Shown here: positions 1 through 7,098 of the stretch, piece after piece
How the letters are laid out: each line of letters begins with the position of its first letter
Position numbering within the stretch: the stretch's first letter is position 1
Virus record (IMG/VR): IMGVR_UViG_3300020205_000899
Location: 1 to 29,376 of that record
Length of the DNA: 29,376 nucleotides
DNA from: a virus
Strand: one strand, 5' to 3'
Position numbers and translations under genes: made by a program
The notes under the pieces: model-generated
What the model was told of the DNA's origin: nothing
The model's input: only the letters and a program-made list of their open reading frames with translations
Database searches by the model: none

Positions 1-1519
1 CAAGTTCTAGTACACTGACGTTCTTCAACCCGCCAGTAACTCGAGCCTTTTCAGTCAACGAGCTGGCATTCTGAATCCACTCTGCGGGAGGATTGTAAAC
101 AGCCTCAAAGAACGCCACAGTGTCCATTGGCTTGGTCTTATCAGTACGAGACAATACATACACATTGTGAGTGTTAGATTCATCCTTGGACTTGGCAGTT
201 TTCTTCCAGTGGAACTTGGCACGCTCTGTAGCACCAACTTTCAAATCATTAACAACAAAGCGAACGCCGCGGTCAATACTAAAAAGCCAGTAGTTGACGG
301 TTTTGTGAGTACCGTTAGCTTGACTAACATGATCATAGTTTGCCTTGTGATTAGAGGCCGAACTGCTTGAACCACTATGGCTAAATGCTGTAACAGAAAT
401 GTTGTACTTGGCGGCAAGGTCTTCAACAGTGTGTTTGTTGCTGACAAAGAATTCCCAAGAACGAGAAGTAGTCGCATTGATTATTTCGAATTTAGTATCT
501 ACGACATACTTTTGTACAGCATTAGACCACAAGGCGCTGTCACGCTTGTTCTTCAAGAACAGTCCACGATGCCATGTGTTTTCGATAGCATCAGCTTCTT
601 TTGCCAACACCACAGTCAACGCACTATTCAACGCTTCCAATTTTGTTTTGATAGCTTCGATAGTTTGTGGAATGTATGACAGACCTTCGCGTGATGCTTG
701 GAAGTCCAACTCACCGATAGCAAAGTGCATTTCCAAACCACAGCTCAATAGCTGACGAAGGTCGCCTAGCGTAGACTCGGCAGTTGGTACATCAATTGGG
801 TAAGCAATATTACCCATGACGGCAACACTACGACCGTTCTTAAGACTGTGAACTCCGGGGACAATGTCCTTGGTTTCGTATTCAACGTTACGGAACTCAA
901 ACCCTGCGTGACCAGAAATAACTGGACGCAATTTAAAGTGAGTGTAAACTGAACGAGCTTCGTCGCGGAATTTACTGTAGTCGTAATAGTCATTGACGCT
1001 GAATTTAACTTCAACACCGTTAGGCTCGTCAGTTGCTTCGGTCATCATTTGGGCGATGCTAGGCACACCGTCACCGTTGATGAAAGCAGAGTAGATACCT
1101 TTCTGACCGTTTTGGATCGCGGTTACAGTGAAATTATCTGTATAACTGAACGGAGACTTGCTACCAAGACCAAGAGCACCAATAAAATCATTAGAGCCAG
1201 TTTTAGTAGATTCGAAGTATGTAGTATAAATGCTCGTGACCTGTTCATGGCTCAATCCTGTACCATAGTCACGGATGCTGAAATGCGGCTCGAGTTGATT
1301 TGGAAGATGTACATCAAAGGGGGTGTCTTGCTTGTCTGCGGCCGCATGTGAGTCCACAGCGTTACAGCTCAATTCACGGATGATAGCACGGATCTTGTTA
1401 GCATACAAGCCCGAGCTCAGAATGTTAAATGCTTTAGCAGAGTTACGGATGCGGAACTCGCCAATTTCGCCAACGTTGCTCAAAACTGCTTCGTTTTGGG
1501 GAGCGTTATTAAGAATCAT
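1..1519 (-). CDS. rIIA: RIIA-like protein, GHKL ATPase domain (C-terminus off the window)
   Basis: An open frame of 506 codons starts with ATG at 1519 and leaves the window at base 1, so the C-terminus is missing. The N-terminal half has the GHKL (HATPase_c) ATP-binding signature: N-box RELSCNAVDSH (residues 48-58), G1 box DYGTGL (84-89) and glycine-rich lid GALGLGSKSPF (114-124). The stretch around FNILSSGLYANKIRAIIREL aligns by eye with phage T4 rIIA, which has [20 protein letters not shown] at the same place. In T4, rIIA is an early, membrane-associated protein needed for lysis inhibition and for growth on lambda lysogens that carry RexAB; its biochemical role is not settled. The RBS is AGAAAGG before the ATG, and a consensus sigma70 promoter lies 42-70 bases upstream. 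Family assignment is firm; function here is inferred from T4. Confidence 0.93.
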   Translation of the reverse strand, partial: MILNNAPQNEAVLSNVGEIGEFRIRNSAKAFNILSSGLYANKIRAIIRELSCNAVDSHAAADKQDTPFDVHLPNQLEPHFSIRDYGTGLSHEQVTSIYTTYFESTKTGSNDFIGALGLGSKSPFSYTDNFTVTAIQNGQKGIYSAFINGDGVPSIAQMMTEATDEPNGVEVKFSVNDYYDYSKFRDEARSVYTHFKLRPVISGHAGFEFRNVEYETKDIVPGVHSLKNGRSVAVMGNIAYPIDVPTAESTLGDLRQLLSCGLEMHFAIGELDFQASREGLSYIPQTIEAIKTKLEALNSALTVVLAKEADAIENTWHRGLFLKNKRDSALWSNAVQKYVVDTKFEIINATTSRSWEFFVSNKHTVEDLAAKYNISVTAFSHSGSSSSASNHKANYDHVSQANGTHKTVNYWLFSIDRGVRFVVNDLKVGATERAKFHWKKTAKSKDESNTHNVYVLSRTDKTKPMDTVAFFEAVYNPPAEWIQNASSLTEKARVTGGLKNVSVLEL

Positions 1520-1560
1520 TTGGAACCTTTCTAGGTGTAGTGTTAACTGCTTATGTGTTT

Positions 1561-1589
1561 ATTATACAGTGGTTTTACCTTAATGTCAA
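1561..1589 (-). promoter_or_regulatory. Consensus sigma70 promoter for rIIA
   Basis: On the minus strand TTGACA (1584-1589) is followed by a 17-nt spacer and TATAAT (1561-1566), a perfect match to the bacterial sigma70 consensus. It lies between the lipoprotein gene and rIIA, so it should drive rIIA as an early gene read by host RNA polymerase. Confidence 0.85.
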
Positions 1590-1612
1590 CCAGTTTAGGT
1601 CATTTTGGTAAA

Positions 1613-1831
1613 TTAAAATCCAAAAATGTTCTTCTTTTCGTTTACAAATTTGTCAGCCGCTTCTGCTCCTTTGGCACGAACTAACGGATCTGGGCTTTTT
1701 AGCATTTCGCCTATGATTGCCGCTTTGGCCATACTCTCGGCTGTACGATCACGGCTTACACTTTTTTCCACTTCTGGACTAAAGCTGGCACATCCTGCTA
1801 ACAGTAAAATTGACATCAAAATGATTTTCAT
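1613..1831 (-). CDS. Small lipoprotein
   Basis: This 72-residue protein begins MKIILMSILLLAGCAS: a short positive start, a hydrophobic core and a lipobox LAGC with Cys14 as the lipidation site. The mature part is a short charged helix-like segment ending in NEKKNIFGF. It is therefore expected to be exported and anchored in a membrane. Its ATG overlaps the stop of the upstream GATase-like gene in an ATGA junction, which suggests translational coupling. Phage lipoproteins can act in superinfection exclusion (T5 Llp) or in lysis (Rz1), but nothing seen here decides between these, and no Rz partner was recognised next to it. Confidence 0.75.
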   Translation of the reverse strand: MKIILMSILLLAGCASFSPEVEKSVSRDRTAESMAKAAIIGEMLKSPDPLVRAKGAEAADKFVNEKKNIFGF

Positions 1832-2475
1832 TTAATCATTATAGCATCGACAAAATTTAAAAGCAACTCATGATGGCGATTTTTATGCCAATGTTTGCCC
1901 ATCCAGCTGTAACTTTCGTACCAATGCGGCTCGCTTTCTGGATGACATCCGATTAATCCAATTCTGCCCTGTATCAGTGCCATAGGATCTCCATTTGGGT
2001 ACGTTGCCCAAACCTCACTTTTCTTTATGCCAGCTCCAGTTAACGCACACCCGTCGTAGAAGAACATCTTTTCTTCTTGTCCTTGCCACGAGACTGTTTG
2101 GGCTTTTGCGTGTGGCCTACGTGTATCAGTATTAGGACGGGTGATATACTGTGTTGCCCGTATTCCATCTAAGATGTCTAGGTAGTATTTTTCAGCCCAA
2201 TAGGCGCCCATACAGATGCCTAGATATCGTCCTCCACGTTTGATAAACTGTTGAACTGCTTGAAGATTTTCTCGTAGGAGGTAATCAAAACTGCTGGCAT
2301 CCCCGATTCCTCCGGGTATGGCGATTATATCTACATCGTCAAAAAAATCCCGCTCAACTGCGTGGCGGGTAAAGATTTTAAAACTGTAATCAGAGCTCAA
2401 GGCATTCATTATGCCGTTTGCTGATTGTACAGAGCATTTGGGCTGATGTAAAAATAATGCTATTTTGCCCTTCAT
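1828..2475 (-). CDS. Class I glutamine-amidotransferase-like protein (BPL_N type)
   Basis: This 215-residue protein has a class I GATase fold signature: an early strand followed by IIAIPGGIGD (about 51-60), the nucleophile elbow GRYLGICMGAYWA with the candidate catalytic Cys near residue 88, and a late CHPESE that supplies the His/Glu of a triad. The overall pattern resembles the BPL_N domain found at the N-terminus of some biotin-protein ligases, here as a stand-alone protein. No synthase domain is attached, so the substrate is unknown. It is the penultimate gene of the leftward operon and overlaps the lipoprotein gene by 4 nt. The RBS is a weak GGAG about 15 nt upstream, formed by the terminal codons of the preceding gene. 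The fold call is good; any pathway is unknown. Confidence 0.7.
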   Translation of the reverse strand: MKGKIALFLHQPKCSVQSANGIMNALSSDYSFKIFTRHAVERDFFDDVDIIAIPGGIGDASSFDYLLRENLQAVQQFIKRGGRYLGICMGAYWAEKYYLDILDGIRATQYITRPNTDTRRPHAKAQTVSWQGQEEKMFFYDGCALTGAGIKKSEVWATYPNGDPMALIQGRIGLIGCHPESEPHWYESYSWMGKHWHKNRHHELLLNFVDAIMIK

Positions 2476-2487
2476 ACATCTATTTAT

Positions 2488-2742
2488 TCAACTCCATTTT
2501 AGCAACAATATTGTGTAGAGTTTTTCGTGAATGTCAAAACAAGCTATTCTGTGTGGAGGGTGCTCGTACCAAAGACTGCTAGGCTGTGTCCGTATCCATT
2601 CTGCTATATCTTTGTAAGCGGTACCGATCTGATACCAAAGATCGTCATCGACTACACTCTGGTCCAGAGTGGTCCATTTTGGCTTCCAGTGTCCGGTAAT
2701 TGGATCAGATGCCATCATACGTTTACTAGCAAATCCTGTCAT
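2488..2742 (-). CDS. Small phage protein of the tandem -KWS family, copy 1
   Basis: This gene encodes 84 residues from the ATG at 2742. That start is preferred over an upstream GTG because it forms an ATGA overlap with the stop of the preceding gene, as the other members do. The C-terminus is YTILLLKWS, the signature shared by the neighbouring small genes, but the usual acidic residues before it are partly lost (HEKLYTI). It is the most diverged of the full-length copies. Function is unknown; no catalytic motif or membrane segment is visible. Confidence 0.75.
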   Translation of the reverse strand: MTGFASKRMMASDPITGHWKPKWTTLDQSVVDDDLWYQIGTAYKDIAEWIRTQPSSLWYEHPPHRIACFDIHEKLYTILLLKWS

Positions 2743-2990
2743 GACCACTTTAAAATGAACCACATATAATCTTTCTCTTCAACAAAATGAAATATGTATT
2801 TGTTGTGTTGATTGGGGCCTGCCCAAAACATTGCCCAATAGCCGTCAGTATTTCCGATAGCTTCCCATCTTTTGCCAAAATGTTCTAAACACCAGTTACC
2901 AGCCTCTCTATGCTGGTCAGCATCAATTAGCATACTGTATTCTAACTTGCGAAATGCTCTACGTTCTGTTCGGCGTTGTATTGAATTCAT
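2739..2990 (-). CDS. Small phage protein of the tandem -KWS family, copy 2
   Basis: This 83-residue protein starts at the ATG at 2990, inside an ATGA overlap with the upstream copy. Residues 28-60 include a WCLEHFGKRWEAIG segment that resembles WAIERFG in the distant copy at 6856-7089. The C-terminus is FHFVEEKDYMWFILKWS: an aromatic strand, a Lys/Asp turn, then the conserved FxLKWS end. The likely fold is a small alpha/beta unit with the motif as the last strand, but that is inference. Function is unknown. Confidence 0.78.
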   Translation of the reverse strand: MNSIQRRTERRAFRKLEYSMLIDADQHREAGNWCLEHFGKRWEAIGNTDGYWAMFWAGPNQHNKYIFHFVEEKDYMWFILKWS

Positions 2991-3271
2991 GACCACTTCA
3001 ATATAAACATGGTGCGATCTCGTTCATCACGGAACCAATACTTTTGATTACTGCCTATACAGCGAGTATTCGCCGATGACCAATCACTCTTTCCCATGGT
3101 TTCAGTGATCCAATCAGACATATCGAGCCACTCGTCCGCAGAGTAGTTCAATGGTTTGACCCAATAAGGATATTTAGGTTGAATCTCAGCATAACCAGTT
3201 TCAAATCTTTTCATATAAAACCTATCGACTACTGAATTAAGTATGATTGTGAAATCGGTGTCGCTTATCAT
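2987..3271 (-). CDS. Small phage protein of the tandem -KWS family, copy 3
   Basis: This is the longest member, with 94 residues from the ATG at 3271. It ends YWFRDERDRTMFILKWS, close to copies 2 and 4. The middle part has several Trp residues (DEWLDMSDW, KSDWSS). The start overlaps the stop of copy 4 by 4 nt (TCATGA), and its own stop overlaps the start of copy 2 in the same way. No function can be assigned. Confidence 0.78.
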   Translation of the reverse strand: MISDTDFTIILNSVVDRFYMKRFETGYAEIQPKYPYWVKPLNYSADEWLDMSDWITETMGKSDWSSANTRCIGSNQKYWFRDERDRTMFILKWS

Positions 3272-3483
3272 GACCATCTCAACAAGAACATGGTTAAATC
3301 CCGCTCTCGTTTGAAATACCACCTGTCGTCGTGATAAACACAGGTTTCAGATTTGAAAGTTTCCGAACACCATTGTCCTTGATCCCACAACTCACGGGTG
3401 AGACGCATGGCCGCCGGGGTGCTATGAGTCAGTTTTACTCTTCGACGGCCAAAATCAACATTCAATGTAAGATTCTCTTTCAT
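3268..3483 (-). CDS. Small phage protein of the tandem -KWS family, copy 4
   Basis: This 71-residue protein runs from the ATG at 3483. The core LWDQGQWCSETF resembles the GNWCLEHF segment of copy 2, and the end is WYFKRERDLTMFLLRWS. The last three codons (Trp, Ser, stop) hold the ATG of the following gene, so the conserved C-terminus and the coupling junction are the same bases. Function is unknown. Confidence 0.78.
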   Translation of the reverse strand: MKENLTLNVDFGRRRVKLTHSTPAAMRLTRELWDQGQWCSETFKSETCVYHDDRWYFKRERDLTMFLLRWS

Positions 3484-3746
3484 GACCACCTCAAAATAAA
3501 CAGCGTAGCATCTTTAGATTTTTCAAAAAGAAATGTACTTCCAAAACTTTTTATATATCCGGAACAGTTTTGTTCAATCCATATGTCTATATCTATAGAG
3601 TGAAACCTACTAGAGAATCTAGGTAGTTCCACTCTGGTCCAGCCGCTGTCAACTAGCAGAGTTCCTAGAACATTAAAGTCTATTTCGTCAGCAAGATCTT
3701 TTGCTAACTTTTCTATGTATTCGTGTTCTAAGTCACTGAGCGCCAT
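3480..3746 (-). CDS. Small phage protein of the tandem -KWS family, copy 5
   Basis: This 88-residue protein begins MALSDLEHEYIEKLAKDLADE, an acidic amphipathic helix, and ends FLFEKSKDATLFILRWS. It keeps the WIEQ aromatic/acidic segment seen at a similar distance from the end in other copies. Its stop overlaps the ATG of copy 4 by 4 nt. The start at 3746 is 9 nt downstream of the stop of copy 6. Function is unknown. Confidence 0.78.
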   Translation of the reverse strand: MALSDLEHEYIEKLAKDLADEIDFNVLGTLLVDSGWTRVELPRFSSRFHSIDIDIWIEQNCSGYIKSFGSTFLFEKSKDATLFILRWS

Positions 3747-3755
3747 TTTTTAAAT

Positions 3756-3938
3756 TCATGAGCATTTAAGTAAGAACATTAGGTGGTCTTGCTTGTTTGC
3801 GAAGTAAACATTTTTCCCCCGAATAAACCATCGGTTACCGTCTGGGTGGCCGTAGGTATCATATAGCCAATCGTATATTTCATCGGGCAGAGGCCGAGCA
3901 AGTTCTACTCCGTGATACTCATGATCGATCAGTAGCAT
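3756..3938 (-). CDS. Small phage protein of the tandem -KWS family, copy 6
   Basis: This is the shortest copy, 60 residues, ending VYFANKQDHLMFLLKCS, with Cys in place of the conserved Trp. The segment EIYDWLYDTYGHPDGNRWFI precedes the terminal strand. The gene overlaps the upstream 157-residue gene by 20 nt and is followed at once by copy 5, so it is the promoter-proximal member of the tandem set. Function is unknown. Confidence 0.72.
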   Translation of the reverse strand: MLLIDHEYHGVELARPLPDEIYDWLYDTYGHPDGNRWFIRGKNVYFANKQDHLMFLLKCS

Positions 3939-4392
3939 TTTGTTCTTTAGTCAGTTGACACATGAGCATAAAGTGATTGTAGGCTTTTCGAACACTTTCG
4001 TGTTCCATAAGTTTGTCAGCTTCTGCCATTTGTGCTTTGACGCCTGCGTCAGCGATGTCTCGAGCACAGCCCAGACTCAGTGTGGCTAACTCATCACCAA
4101 ACTCTTTGGCCAACTTCTTCCATGCCTTGCGTTGTCCTTCGGTAATAGGAGTACGTTGTGGTTTCATTTCGCTGGCTTTGCGTAGAGCATCACAGATAGC
4201 ATCTTCTGCTACTCGCCCTGCGGCAATCATAGCCGCATAGTTAGGGTCAATATTAAAGCGGCGAGACTGGCCTCCTGGATAACACATAACCAGGTGGTTG
4301 CCTTTTGGAAAACTATCCAAATATTCGTTATCGTATTCTGCGACAGGAACATATCGTCGTCCACGTTTCTCATAGTAAATCTTCTTTGTCAT
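3919..4392 (-). CDS. Conserved phage hypothetical protein with C-terminal KAYxHFxLM motif
   Basis: This 157-residue protein has a basic/aromatic N-terminus (KKIYYEKRGRRYVPVAEYD), a central stretch NHLVMCYPGGQSRRFNIDPNY, and a largely helical C-terminal half. It ends in VRKAYNHFMLMCQLTKE. The same terminal motif (KxAYxxYxLMxKL) recurs in the proteins at 25905-26297 and 26957-27457 in this window. It lies between a zinc-motif protein upstream (overlap 23 nt) and the -KWS array downstream. No enzymatic motif is seen. Gene reality is well supported by its length and by tight packing; the role is unknown. Confidence 0.75.
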   Translation of the reverse strand: MTKKIYYEKRGRRYVPVAEYDNEYLDSFPKGNHLVMCYPGGQSRRFNIDPNYAAMIAAGRVAEDAICDALRKASEMKPQRTPITEGQRKAWKKLAKEFGDELATLSLGCARDIADAGVKAQMAEADKLMEHESVRKAYNHFMLMCQLTKEQNATDRS

Positions 4393-4666
4393 CGGGTTTT
4401 AATCCATTGCTGTGTCGGTCTGTGGGTGTATCAACATCTTGGAATAGACGTTTTTCTTGTTGTGTTAATTCTTTAAAAACTTTACGAGGATTGCCACACA
4501 TATGACATTTTGGATTACCGCAATTCATTGCGTGGTGCTTGGCAAACTTATGAGGTTCTTCAACAGGTACACCAAACTCTTTGGCAATCTTAGTCTGCTT
4601 CTTTACAGCATTCTCGTCTTTGAGTAATCGTTTACTCTTTTTGAATTTTTCCTGTTCCGTGCCCAT
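4370..4666 (-). CDS. Conserved phage protein with CxxxxCxxC zinc-like motif
   Basis: This 98-residue, highly charged protein has a central MNCGNPKCHMCGNPRK (about residues 48-63) with Cys at CGNPKCHMC, flanked by His residues in KHHAMNC. These could bind zinc. The sequence FGVPVEEPHKFAKHHAMNCGN is, from memory, a pattern common in small proteins of T4-like and other phages, with no known function. It starts within the end of the upstream RHH-like gene (overlap 35 nt). It may be a nucleic-acid-binding protein, but that is only inferred from charge and the metal motif. Confidence 0.75.
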   Translation of the reverse strand: MGTEQEKFKKSKRLLKDENAVKKQTKIAKEFGVPVEEPHKFAKHHAMNCGNPKCHMCGNPRKVFKELTQQEKRLFQDVDTPTDRHSNGLKPDDKEDLL

Positions 4667-5165
4667 CGTTCATCCTTATGTATTGACGTAGTAGATCTTC
4701 TACAAACTTATTTAAAGTCATGTCTTTCTCATGAGCCATTTTCATCATCAGGAACATGTCTTCCTCAGGAAGATCCAACGGCATTTGTACGCGAGTATCA
4801 TAGTCGATGCCCATGTAGATGGCCGCGGCTTTTTCTAACCAATCTTCTTCAACTTCTAGATCAGTGTAGTCAACATCGTCCCATGCCTGATTGGCTAGAA
4901 CGCTTTTACGTTTAGCTTCTTTACGATGCTTTTTACTAAAATCGGAATTGATCCAACGATACGCTCTATTATTTGTGTAGTCGTGCGCTTGAACTTCGTA
5001 GATAATCTGGGTCTTAGTGTCAAAAATAACACTGAAGCTGTGTCCGTCTTGCTCACCGTTCCAACTATCTAGCATATAGGCATCGGGACCATAACATTCC
5101 CAACCGTAATTACTTCCTTCGGTTATTCGATATTCGACAATTTCCATCCAATCCTTAAGCCACAT
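4632..5165 (-). CDS. Conserved hypothetical protein with ribbon-helix-helix-like C-terminus
   Basis: The protein is 177 residues if it starts at the ATG at 5165. That start is chosen because AAAGGAG lies six bases before it, whereas an upstream in-frame start would begin inside the promoter. The N-terminal two-thirds is an alpha/beta region rich in Trp and Tyr (YGWECYGPDAYMLDSWNGEQDG), of unknown fold. The C-terminus, PLDLPEEDMFLMMKMAHEKD followed by MTLNKFVEDLLRQYI, resembles the strand-helix-helix of ribbon-helix-helix DNA-binding proteins. It is the first gene of the leftward operon. It may be a regulator, but this rests on the short C-terminal resemblance only. Confidence 0.7.
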   Translation of the reverse strand: MWLKDWMEIVEYRITEGSNYGWECYGPDAYMLDSWNGEQDGHSFSVIFDTKTQIIYEVQAHDYTNNRAYRWINSDFSKKHRKEAKRKSVLANQAWDDVDYTDLEVEEDWLEKAAAIYMGIDYDTRVQMPLDLPEEDMFLMMKMAHEKDMTLNKFVEDLLRQYIRMNDGHGTGKIQKE

Positions 5166-5190
5166 ACAAATCTCCTTTAAGATGTATATT

Positions 5191-5219
5191 AGTATAACAC
5201 CACAACCAATTTTTGTCAA
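5191..5219 (-). promoter_or_regulatory. Sigma70 promoter for the 5165-1613 operon
   Basis: Minus-strand TTGACA (5214-5219), a 17-nt spacer and TATACT (5191-5196) make a near-consensus sigma70 promoter. It lies just before the strong RBS of the gene starting at 5165, in the divergent gap with the plus-strand ALAS gene. Confidence 0.8.
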
Positions 5220-5245
5220 TATCAAAATGGTTAAATACTAACATA

Positions 5246-6457
5246 ATGATCAGACCTAAAACACATGACGCAATAGCCAAAAGTTTAGAGAAACTTAAAA
5301 CTGAAGGCAACTACAGGGTATTCACAGACATACTAAGACAGCGTGGAGACTTTCCACACGCAATCTGGTACGGCAAGTACAATATCAAAAAAATTACCAA
5401 TTGGTGCTCAAACGATTACTTGGGCATGGGACAGCATAAAGTCGTAATTGACGCAATGCACACCGCGCTGGATACAGCAGGTGCCGGTGCTGGGGGGACA
5501 AGGAATATTAGTGGTACTACTCACTATCATGTTGCCCTAGAACATGAACTGGCCAAACTACACGATAAGACCAGTGCGCTGACATTTACCAGTGGCTATG
5601 TTGCTAACCAAGCGACCCTTAGCGTACTAGGTAGGATGATTCCAAACGCACACTTTATCAGTGACAAGCATAATCATAACAGTATGATCGTTGGAATCAA
5701 AAGTTCTAAAGTTCCACGTACAGTTTGGAATCATAACGACCTAAATCATCTACGTGAAATACTACAAGGATTAGACGACGCTGTTCAACCTATCATTGCC
5801 CTCGAAGGAGTCTACTCCATGGACGGTGATAGAGGATTGGTCAGTGATGTTTGCGAAATTGCTCGCTTACACGGTGCTATGGTTTATGTGGACGAAGTGC
5901 ATGCCGTTGGCCTATATGGTGCTAGAGGAGCAGGTGTTGCTGAAGAACAATTCTGCGTAGATGGTGTTGACATCATACAAGGTACACTGGCCAAAGCGTT
6001 TGGCGTACAAGGTGGATACATTGCCGGAAGCCGAGACTTAATTGATATGGTTCGCAGTTACGCAGATGGATTTATTTTTAGTACAAGTATGAGTCCTGTA
6101 CTGTGTGCCGGTGCTCTTGCGTCAGTGAAGTATGTACAAGATCATCCAGAGCTTAGAACAAGAATTATGGAAGTAGCAGGTATAACTCGAGAACATCTTA
6201 AGTCTGCCGGCTTTGAAGTAAATCCGTTATCAGAAGGAGGACATATTGTTCCTATGATGATACGCGATGCTGTAAAATGTAAAGCAATTAGTGATTGGTT
6301 GCTTGAAGAAAAGGCTCTGTATGTACAGCCTATTAACTATCCTACGGTTCCTTGGGGCACAGAGCGACTACGCTTTACTCCGACACCCAATCATTCAGAA
6401 TCAGATATATTTTACTTAACAGAAAGCCTAAAGGAGGCACTAAATGGAAAAAATTAA
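5246..6457 (+). CDS. hemA: 5-aminolevulinate synthase (C4 pathway, PLP-dependent)
   Basis: This 403-residue protein matches the full catalytic core of bacterial ALAS (alpha-oxoamine synthase family, fold type I PLP enzyme). ALAS condenses glycine with succinyl-CoA to give 5-aminolevulinate, the first precursor of heme. Visible landmarks are CSNDYLGMGQH (54-64), GTRNISGTTHYH (84-95), DEVHAVGLYGARG (216-228) with the cofactor-contacting Asp216 and His219, the PLP lysine Lys250 in GTLAKAFG, and GTERLRFTPTP (371-381). It aligns along its length by eye with the Rhodobacter enzyme and ends at the usual place, so it is probably active. ALAS is preferred over the related KBL, BioF and SPT because of RNISGTT, SMDGD and the C-terminal TERLRFTP. 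It is the first of only two plus-strand genes. No clear Shine-Dalgarno precedes the ATG at 5246; an in-frame TTG at 5213 is a weak alternative start. Confidence 0.95.
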   Translation: MIRPKTHDAIAKSLEKLKTEGNYRVFTDILRQRGDFPHAIWYGKYNIKKITNWCSNDYLGMGQHKVVIDAMHTALDTAGAGAGGTRNISGTTHYHVALEHELAKLHDKTSALTFTSGYVANQATLSVLGRMIPNAHFISDKHNHNSMIVGIKSSKVPRTVWNHNDLNHLREILQGLDDAVQPIIALEGVYSMDGDRGLVSDVCEIARLHGAMVYVDEVHAVGLYGARGAGVAEEQFCVDGVDIIQGTLAKAFGVQGGYIAGSRDLIDMVRSYADGFIFSTSMSPVLCAGALASVKYVQDHPELRTRIMEVAGITREHLKSAGFEVNPLSEGGHIVPMMIRDAVKCKAISDWLLEEKALYVQPINYPTVPWGTERLRFTPTPNHSESDIFYLTESLKEALNGKN

Positions 6458-6863
6458 AAAATACTTATGGATGACCGCAGGTTTCTTATTCCTGGGCGTT
6501 GCCTACATTGGCGTTATTGTTCCAGGTATCCCTTGGTCAACACCTAGCTTGATTGCCGCATATTGTTTTGCTCGTAGCAGTAAACGATTCCATGACTATA
6601 TGCTTAACCACAAACTATTTGGACCGTTTATTAAAAACTGGTCCGATGGCCGAGTGTATCCTAGCAAAGTAAAATGGATCATGTTCATTAGTATGGATGT
6701 CAGTTTGGTCATCATGTGGTTCGCTACCCAAAACTGGAAAGCAGTGGCAGGCATGGGATTGATGTTTGCGTTAATCCTTATTTGGGCAAGTCGTTATCCT
6801 AGTACAAAAGAAGAAAGCGACCGTAGAAAGGCCGCTGGAGAAAAACTAGGCTGGTTTAAATAA
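6444..6863 (+). CDS. DUF454 / YbaN-family inner-membrane protein
   Basis: This 139-residue membrane protein shows the YbaN (DUF454) pattern: a first hydrophobic segment (about 8-27), the loop VPGIPWSTPSLIAAYCFARSS (27-47), then NHKLFGPFIKNWSDGRVYPSKVKW, followed by two hydrophobic segments (about 78-95 and 102-115) and a charged tail. Its start overlaps the ALAS stop by 14 nt and has a strong AAAGGAGG, so it is translated with ALAS. In bacteria, genes of this family are often found near heme or iron genes; from memory, the function is not established. A link to heme is therefore inferred from pairing with ALAS. Its stop overlaps the convergent gene at 6856 by 8 nt. Confidence 0.85.
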   Translation: MEKIKKYLWMTAGFLFLGVAYIGVIVPGIPWSTPSLIAAYCFARSSKRFHDYMLNHKLFGPFIKNWSDGRVYPSKVKWIMFISMDVSLVIMWFATQNWKAVAGMGLMFALILIWASRYPSTKEESDRRKAAGEKLGWFK

Positions 6864-7089
6864 ACTCAGTTAAGTATTCGTCGGGCACAATTTGGCCATT
6901 CCACATAATGGCCATCATTAGGGCATCCTTGTTGCTGTTAAAAACAAAGTCCATGTAATTAACATTGGCATGGGTTTGAAACCGGTCACCAGGCAGACCA
7001 AATCGTTCTATGGCCCAAATACAAACTTCGTTCCAATAACCTTCGTTATCTATTTTGATAGTCCACGGTATACGTACTGTTGAGCTCAT
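6856..7089 (-). CDS. Distant member of the -KWS small-protein family
   Basis: This 77-residue protein contains VCIWAIERFGLPGDRFQ and then FVFNSNKDALMMAIMWNGQ. The latter has the same aromatic-strand, Lys/Asp, Leu/Met-rich, Trp pattern that ends the six tandem copies at 2488-3938, but here with a 13-residue tail after the motif. It has a strong RBS (AAGGAG, 5 nt spacer). It is the last gene of the leftward chain from 11160 and meets the plus-strand DUF454 gene tail to tail. Function is unknown. Confidence 0.78.
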   Translation of the reverse strand: MSSTVRIPWTIKIDNEGYWNEVCIWAIERFGLPGDRFQTHANVNYMDFVFNSNKDALMMAIMWNGQIVPDEYLTEFI

Positions 7090-7098
7090 TTGATCTCC

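Noticed and set aside
2510-2536. TTGACA on the minus strand near the end of the first -KWS copy
   Set aside because: No acceptable -10 box lies 16-18 nt downstream; it is within a coding region.
5213-5245. Longer ALAS start at TTG 5213
   Set aside because: It has no RBS, adds residues not usual for ALAS, and overlaps the -35 box of the divergent promoter; the ATG at 5246 fits the family length.
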